From: Corallochytrium limacisporum
Lineage: Eukaryota > Opisthokonta
DNA: 64,000 nt
Direction: 5' to 3'
Assembly (NCBI GenBank): GCA_002811645.1
Contig: PDIP01000001.1
Span: 139,083-203,082 of the forward strand
Below, one piece after another: positions 58,646-64,000 of the stretch. Made by a program: the position numbers and the translations under genes. The notes under the pieces are model-generated. The model made no database searches and was not told where the DNA came from. It worked only from the letters and a program-made list of their open reading frames with translations. How positions within the stretch are numbered: the first letter of the stretch is position 1; each line of letters starts with the position of its first letter.

Positions 58646-60847
58646 TTCTAATTTTACGCGCCGCGATCCCCGTCATCCCCCACCAAAACTGCACTAACTT
58701 ACTTGCCAGAGAGAGTCTTTTCTGCGCACGGCCCGTGTGTGTGTACTTGGCCAACTCGATTGTATCACACAGCTCCGTCTCAACTAGATAGAAAAACTGG
58801 CTGAACCCGGGGAGATTTGTAGGCGGAATTTCTTATTGGTGTGCAGAGCAGAGAAATTAAACCCACTCGGGTTCTGAATGTACTGATCTGTTTGACGTCG
58901 CAAAAGCCGGGGCGCGTGTCTCCGTCACAGAGAAATGACGTGCTTTCGAATGATACTGGTCGCTGATTGGTTACCTGAGATCGGTTTAAAGAAGAATAAG
59001 ATGCCATGGGTTAAAGGGAAAAGGGGGAAGGCACTCACCACCCGTGTCACAGAAGACAAAATTTAACCAACCCGGCATCGCATCCGGCAGGAGAGTACTT
59101 ACTAAATCATCAGCACATATGCCACACGCCACGGTGATTTAGTTGGCTCAAACCAGCGTAAAAAGCCTTTTGTATAGTTTTTTTTGTTTCTCGCTTTCCA
59201 GCGCACGCACGTCTCTGACAATCGGCAGGCCTCTTTGAGGCAATTGACATACTCATAATATATGGAATATAAGAGAACCGCGCGTCCAATGGCACAAGAG
59301 CGAACAGCGATTAGTTCGCAATTTCTGGGCGGCATTGTTCTGCATTTAAAACCCTCGTCCAGGCAAGTCTATTCTCCAATACCAAATATATGGAGGATAG
59401 AGCGATATGGGAATCGGAGGGGGGAACAGTCTAGAGCAAGCCGTTCGGATGATCTAAGGGTTTAGAAATTTTGAAAGGATTAAACAATTGGTACACAAAC
59501 GGGTCGTCTTGGTATTACATTGGTAGCGTTCATAATCTGAGCCGCCAGCTGTCTTGTGCACTGTGTGGTGCCCCTTTGGCGACAAGTTGACGGTGAAGAC
59601 GTGATCCTATTGTGAGTGGTACACACCCACTGCATATATCACAAACAAGTCCGTAATTGTCCCCGTTCCTGTCATTCAACATTTCCTCAGAGCGCGCAAC
59701 TGTGAGGTCCATTCCGACTCTTTCTGGAATTGTCCATATGACTCCACATACAGCCGAATTCAACAGACATGCACTCACAGCCAATCGTCAGCTTCGTTTT
59801 GTTTGCCCCGTCGAAAGAGGAACCGAGATGTACGATCAACCATTCTGTAGAGTGCCCTTGAGTTCAGGGCAATTGCAACCCTAGGAAAGCCTTGGCACAT
59901 GGAAAAACTCTCAGATTATGTTATGTATTACATTATGCTGGGAGGCCCAATTCTACAAAGGAGATGCCGCGGAACTCAAACCCTTGGGGAGGGCTGAAGG
60001 AGCGTTGGCGAACAGGTACACATCGATTCATTCAGTTCATCAGTTCGCATTGTATTCTCTACGTAATCCTCGGTGACATCGAGCATCCAGCGCCATCATA
60101 CAACCGACACTATTTCAGTGATGCACGAACCGGCGATGAACTGATGATGGTCCTACGAGGACCGGTCCGGCCATCCATCTCTCATTGACAGCCAGCAAAT
60201 AGCGTTGGCCGTTGGGTCCAGAAATCACCATTTGTTGTCCGGGGCATATCATGTGCTTGTTTTCAGTGTACGATGAAGAGAGAATTGTGGCCCCATGGCG
60301 ATGCTCGGTGCGATCACAGGCTGCCGTGCATGTTCATACTGACCAGCAAATGGATAGGGCGGATCAAATTGACAACGCCGTGCCGTCTGGTCCAGGCGCT
60401 GCAGTGTGCCGACACAACCCACCATGTTTCAATTTCTTAGTCACAGAACACGACCGCGCACTCCCAAGTGTGTGTGACGAGAAAACAATCGAGGGTAAGT
60501 GGTGAAGCACATTAGTTCGAGATGATTCGATACCTAAAAATCCTGTAACGACGCGAAGAGAAATGTCGGTAAATTCAGGTGAGTTCCACCAAAAAAGCAG
60601 TAAGATCTGCGTTGCATTAAGATGCAAAAGTCATCCCTGTACAAGCAATAGACTTCTAGTTGATGTGATATATTGATCGTATAGGGTGGTTTCCGATTCT
60701 AAGTCGAGGGCCCCGCCTTCGCATTGGAAGAAGCAAGCATGCACCCTGCCTCTTCAGAGAAAAACAACCGAACCATTGTACAGTAAAGAAAGCGTTCGCA
60801 ACCGGAGTAGCATGTGATATTCACGTCACCCACTCCAAGTGCCCTGT

Positions 60848-60864
60848 TGCTTACGCGTACGCAA
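60848..60864. repeat. 17-bp dispersed repeat, copy 2
   Basis: Exact match to 53800-53816 in the same orientation; see that entry. Confidence 0.7.
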
Positions 60865-62297
60865 TAGAAACAAAAAGCCGGGTTAGAAACAGAAAACGAA
60901 AACCCCACCCCTTTTCTCGACCCCGCGTGGCCTATTCTACTAGCACCAAGAGTCGACTTTTGCCAAAGCCAAAGAAACAGCGAAACGGTACAGGAATGAG
61001 CCACAAAAGAGAGAACCCAGAAGAATAAAGAGATAATCTGAAGGGCAAACGTGAAGAACATGCAGGACAACACAGGCAGAGTTTTGAAACAGTGTACAGC
61101 TGAAGGGAGGGGGGGTGCACAAGTTCATTGGTGTCCTTGGTGGACCATCGATGTCGAGAACTAGACATCTCAACGGTGGACGAGTCAGATGGTGTTACAG
61201 ATGGAACCAGTGTGATGGTTTGGTCAGCGATTATCCTATCGTTTAATATGTGAGCATATGGTTCAGTTGATGATACCCTGCGTACTCCAATGTCCAAGAT
61301 AGACATCGACCCCCAGCTACAGAGTGGTGCCATAAGTGCGACGGTGCGAGTATGTTGAAGCCTTGCCTATCTATCAGCTCCGGGAGAGAAAAACCACATT
61401 TACCGCTTGCAAATCTACTTAGCCCGTACAAACATCGGAACACAAAAATTGACATTCACCGCACAACTATGGGTCTGTGTCAGTGTTCCCCGTAATTTAG
61501 TCTAAGCGATAATATGGAAACGAGGAAATGTCGCTTCTGTTCGATTCTGACAAAAACAATGGACAAGAATATGCAGCGCATCCAGGTCTACGTAGATATA
61601 CACGCGAAGGGTATCCAGCCAACTGTGGCACCTGTGTGCTCCGCCAAAGACACAAACGTGAAGCATTTGGCTGTGGCACACATCATCCCTAGACGCGATT
61701 GGGACAATGAAAAACTCGTGAGACCAACTCACAGTACATAATGGACCACATAAAGAACCCACTGCTATTCCCGAAAAGGTAAAATGGTTCTGTCAGAGCC
61801 GACCAGCAATGAGAAAGAAGACATAATCAGTTTCTTCCTTTCTCACAGCAACAAGTCTACACGAATGTTAGTCCGACAGGGCTCTATTTATGCAACTTGA
61901 AGCATTCGAATGCACTACCAAACCCAGTTGCCTCGCGCACAGAGTCCCGATTTATTGTTATTCATGTGCAGTATAAAACGGGTATGGCAAAATAAGAGGT
62001 TTGGTGATGCGAAAAAGAAGGTGCAAAGGACCGGTGACGCGTCGTTCTGCGCAGGACAACACCGCGCGAAGGGTTCTGACTTCAGGAGATTTCCTTTACT
62101 CTATACTGAACATTCTACAGATAATATTGGCTTGGAGACACTGTCATCAACTCCGCAGTAAAGGGAATGGTGAGCAGTGTCAACCTAAAACGCACCGTCG
62201 ATGACGTCGCGAACGTATCAAGAGTTCGTCGATTATGCTACTCATTTGATAAGGCGCATGAGTACTACCTTCTACCGAGTAACTTCAGCTCTTGTCG

Positions 62298-62298
<1 letters not shown>

Positions 62299-62387
<89 letters not shown>

Positions 62388-62665
62388 GCACACACAACCA
62401 AAGCACACAGAAACCATGTGCCAGGTCACAACGAAGAAACCGCGGCCNNNNNNNNNNNNNNNNNNNNNNNNNNNNNNNNNNNNNNNNNNNNNNNNNNNNN
62501 NNNNNNNNNNNNNNNNNNNNNNNNNNNNNNNNNNNNNNNNNNNNNNNNNNNNNNNNNNNNNNNNNNNNNNNNNNNNNNNNNNNNNNNNNNNNNNNNNNNN
62601 NNNNNNNNNNNNNNNNNNNNNNNNNNNNNNNNNNNNNNNNNNNNNNNNNNNNNNNNNNNNNNNNN

Positions 62666-62729
<64 letters not shown>
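62299..62729 (+). repeat. (CA)n microsatellite interrupted by an assembly gap
   Basis: About 95 nt of nearly pure CA (62299-62396), some unique sequence, an N gap at 62448-62665, then a further 64 nt of pure CA. The gap is probably an unresolved continuation of this array or a duplicated copy. Confidence 0.95.
62448..62665. other. Assembly gap (218 N)
   Basis: 218 unknown bases with CA repeat directly to the right and CA repeat about 50 bp to the left. Confidence 0.98.
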
Positions 62730-62730
<1 letters not shown>

Positions 62731-64000
62731 GCATTCTGAACGCTCTCTGCGCAGTCACCGATTTGTAAGCAAACCGGCAAAAACCTTCTGTTCGAACATG
62801 ATGTGATTGTCACTAAGCTGATGTAAGTTCCTATGGGGAACTTGCACAGTCATGCGTTTCGATTTCTGGCGGTAATTCGTAGTGCTTGTCTCTCTGATGG
62901 TTTCATTCCCTTTTTTTCGTCTTCTTCCCGCCATTCAGAACTATTCTGCCTAGATCGATTCCAGCATGGTCGAAGAAGAATGGGATATGTGTCCACTAAT
63001 GAACAATTGGATACTTCGTCAATGATAGAATTCTTATAGGGTGTGTAGAGAGACTCAGTGCAAGTCTGCAGAACCACATTCCGAACCACAATACGAATGC
63101 TCAAATCCGAAATGACACACAGCCGAGTGGTCAGCCCACGGCAGCAACACTGCACAAAGTACTGGAACAGATCCGTTTGAGATATCTATAGATCATAAAC
63201 CTTCGAATTTTCTGCCATACATACTCATACGGAAACTGCCCATTACCACTGCTCACAGTACACACGGGTTGCTGTTCCCGTTCACGCAGTCTTGCTGCAA
63301 TCAAGGACACTGCCAGGTGAACACATGTACATGGGTGATGCTTTCAGTCATAAGATCTGATTCCTTTGCCTGTGTCTATGTACTTGTAGTAGATATGTCA
63401 TTCAAATCGTCCAGGGATAATGAAACTCCAGAGAGAGGAGATCCTGGAATTGGCATGATTTTCTTTCTTCGCGCAGTACACGTCGTGCACACACACACAC
63501 AGAGAAGATTCAAACTTGGTTGGGGCCCAGTGTCACAGGGCGATTGCAAAGTGTGTGATGGCGTGGACGGACAAAACACTGGGTCCCCTCCGCGACATTC
63601 TTTTTAGAAAGAACACAAACAAGGGTGTCACCCCTTTGCGCAGAGAATTTTTCTAAGGTTCAAAAGTAGGGAAAATGTCTGGCACAGCGTGCGTCTGTGT
63701 CTTTTCCTTTTTCATGTTTCCAAAGCCCGGACAACAAACTCAAAACACATGATTTCCAATTTCACCGCCCCGAGTCCGCATTTTGTAATACATAATCCAT
63801 ATTTATGACCTGATCGACATAGAAGGATATTAAATAGTCACGGATCGGGGTAAACAGCAGTGTGTGGTGTGAACACGTCCCCGTTGGTCCGCTTTCAATC
63901 CTACTCCCGGGACTCTTGGTTTCCCACTTCTCTCCATACCGACTGTTCCTATTTCCTTCGTGAAGTGGATCCAGCGAGTCAAGTCCTAAAACCTCCGGTC

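Larger units (their letters stand above)
58553..64000. other. Gene-poor tail of the window
   Basis: 5.4 kb without a gene I can support. It contains a C/G fold-back at 58612-58645, the second copy of a 17-bp repeat at 60848-60864, a (CA)n array around an assembly gap at 62299-62729, and a short CA run near 63489-63501. All open frames are under 135 codons apart from N-bridging artefacts, and none has a recognisable domain. A multi-exon gene, a non-coding RNA, or regulatory DNA for a gene beyond the window could lie here. Confidence 0.55.

Noticed and set aside
60932-61333. 134-codon minus-strand frame in the gene-poor tail
   Set aside because: First half looks plausible, but the rest is Cys/Phe/Leu-biased and there is no domain; not enough to call a gene.
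62167-62806. Long frames across the CA array
   Set aside because: His-Thr repeats from (CA)n plus translated N; artefacts.
63121-63175. tRNA A-box-like GCCGAGTGGTCAGC
   Set aside because: No B box (GGTTCGANNCC) and no foldable acceptor stem downstream.
63501-63513. ACAGAGAAGATT, as in the U6 snRNA core
   Set aside because: Only about 12 nt match; the surrounding sequence lacks the U6 5' hairpin and U4-pairing region.

Overview
The window is nuclear DNA from a unicellular eukaryote. It carries 26 protein-coding genes, nearly all for conserved eukaryotic proteins: an ESCRT-III subunit, TOM70, cytosolic methionyl-tRNA synthetase, 26S proteasome subunit RPN3, enhancer of polycomb, ATG13, sphingosine-1-phosphate lyase, PEX10, myosin V, RPF2, an ATP11-type F1 assembly factor and a DDX47-type helicase. 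A single-pass receptor tyrosine kinase, a metazoan-like CHMP5 and a free-standing exostosin-type GT64 transferase suggest a unicellular holozoan (ichthyosporean, corallochytrean or filasterean type). That placement is inference; some amoebozoans also have tyrosine kinases. Every recognised CDS is one uninterrupted ORF, up to 4.8 kb for myosin V, so the locus is strikingly intron-poor. The only plausible introns I see lie in the 5' leaders of PSMD3 and RPF2.

Layout. 1-3.1 kb: pyrimidine-rich low-complexity DNA with no supported gene. 3.1-10.3 kb: receptor tyrosine kinase, CHMP5, TOM70, a small acidic protein. 10.3-15.3 kb: MetRS, an assembly gap, a GT64 transferase. 16-24.2 kb: PSMD3, enhancer of polycomb, an LRR protein, a membrane J-protein, ATG13. 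24.8-34.0 kb: a twin-CX9C protein, S1P lyase, PEX10, a SIW14-like phosphatase, a catalytically dead myotubularin, a PP2C with a mitochondrial-type leader. 34.1-38.9 kb: myosin V. 41.3-46.3 kb: RPF2, a coiled-coil protein, ATPAF1, DDX47. 47.1-58.6 kb: a serine beta-lactamase-like hydrolase, an IRC3-like helicase, a CCCH zinc-finger protein, a multi-OB-fold protein. 58.6-64 kb: a gene-poor tail with a (CA)n array around a second gap.

Two genome-scale patterns stand out. First, 20 of the 26 genes form ten tail-to-tail (convergent) pairs with only 34-248 bp between stop codons, while head-to-head or head-to-tail intervals are about 0.25-2.6 kb. Second, runs of G or C (about 5-16 nt, often as C-run/G-run hairpins) are found in nearly all promoter-bearing intervals and in none of the ten 3'-3' intervals. 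I found no tRNA, rRNA, CRISPR array or transposon that I can support.

The genes do not form one pathway. Several are mitochondrial or probably so (TOM70, ATPAF1, the twin-CX9C protein, the PP2C, the IRC3-like helicase), and several handle membranes or phosphoinositides (CHMP5, ATG13, the myotubularin, the SIW14-like phosphatase, S1P lyase). All CDS starts are ATG codons. Where the open frame extends upstream through GTG or TTG only, I used the first credible ATG.
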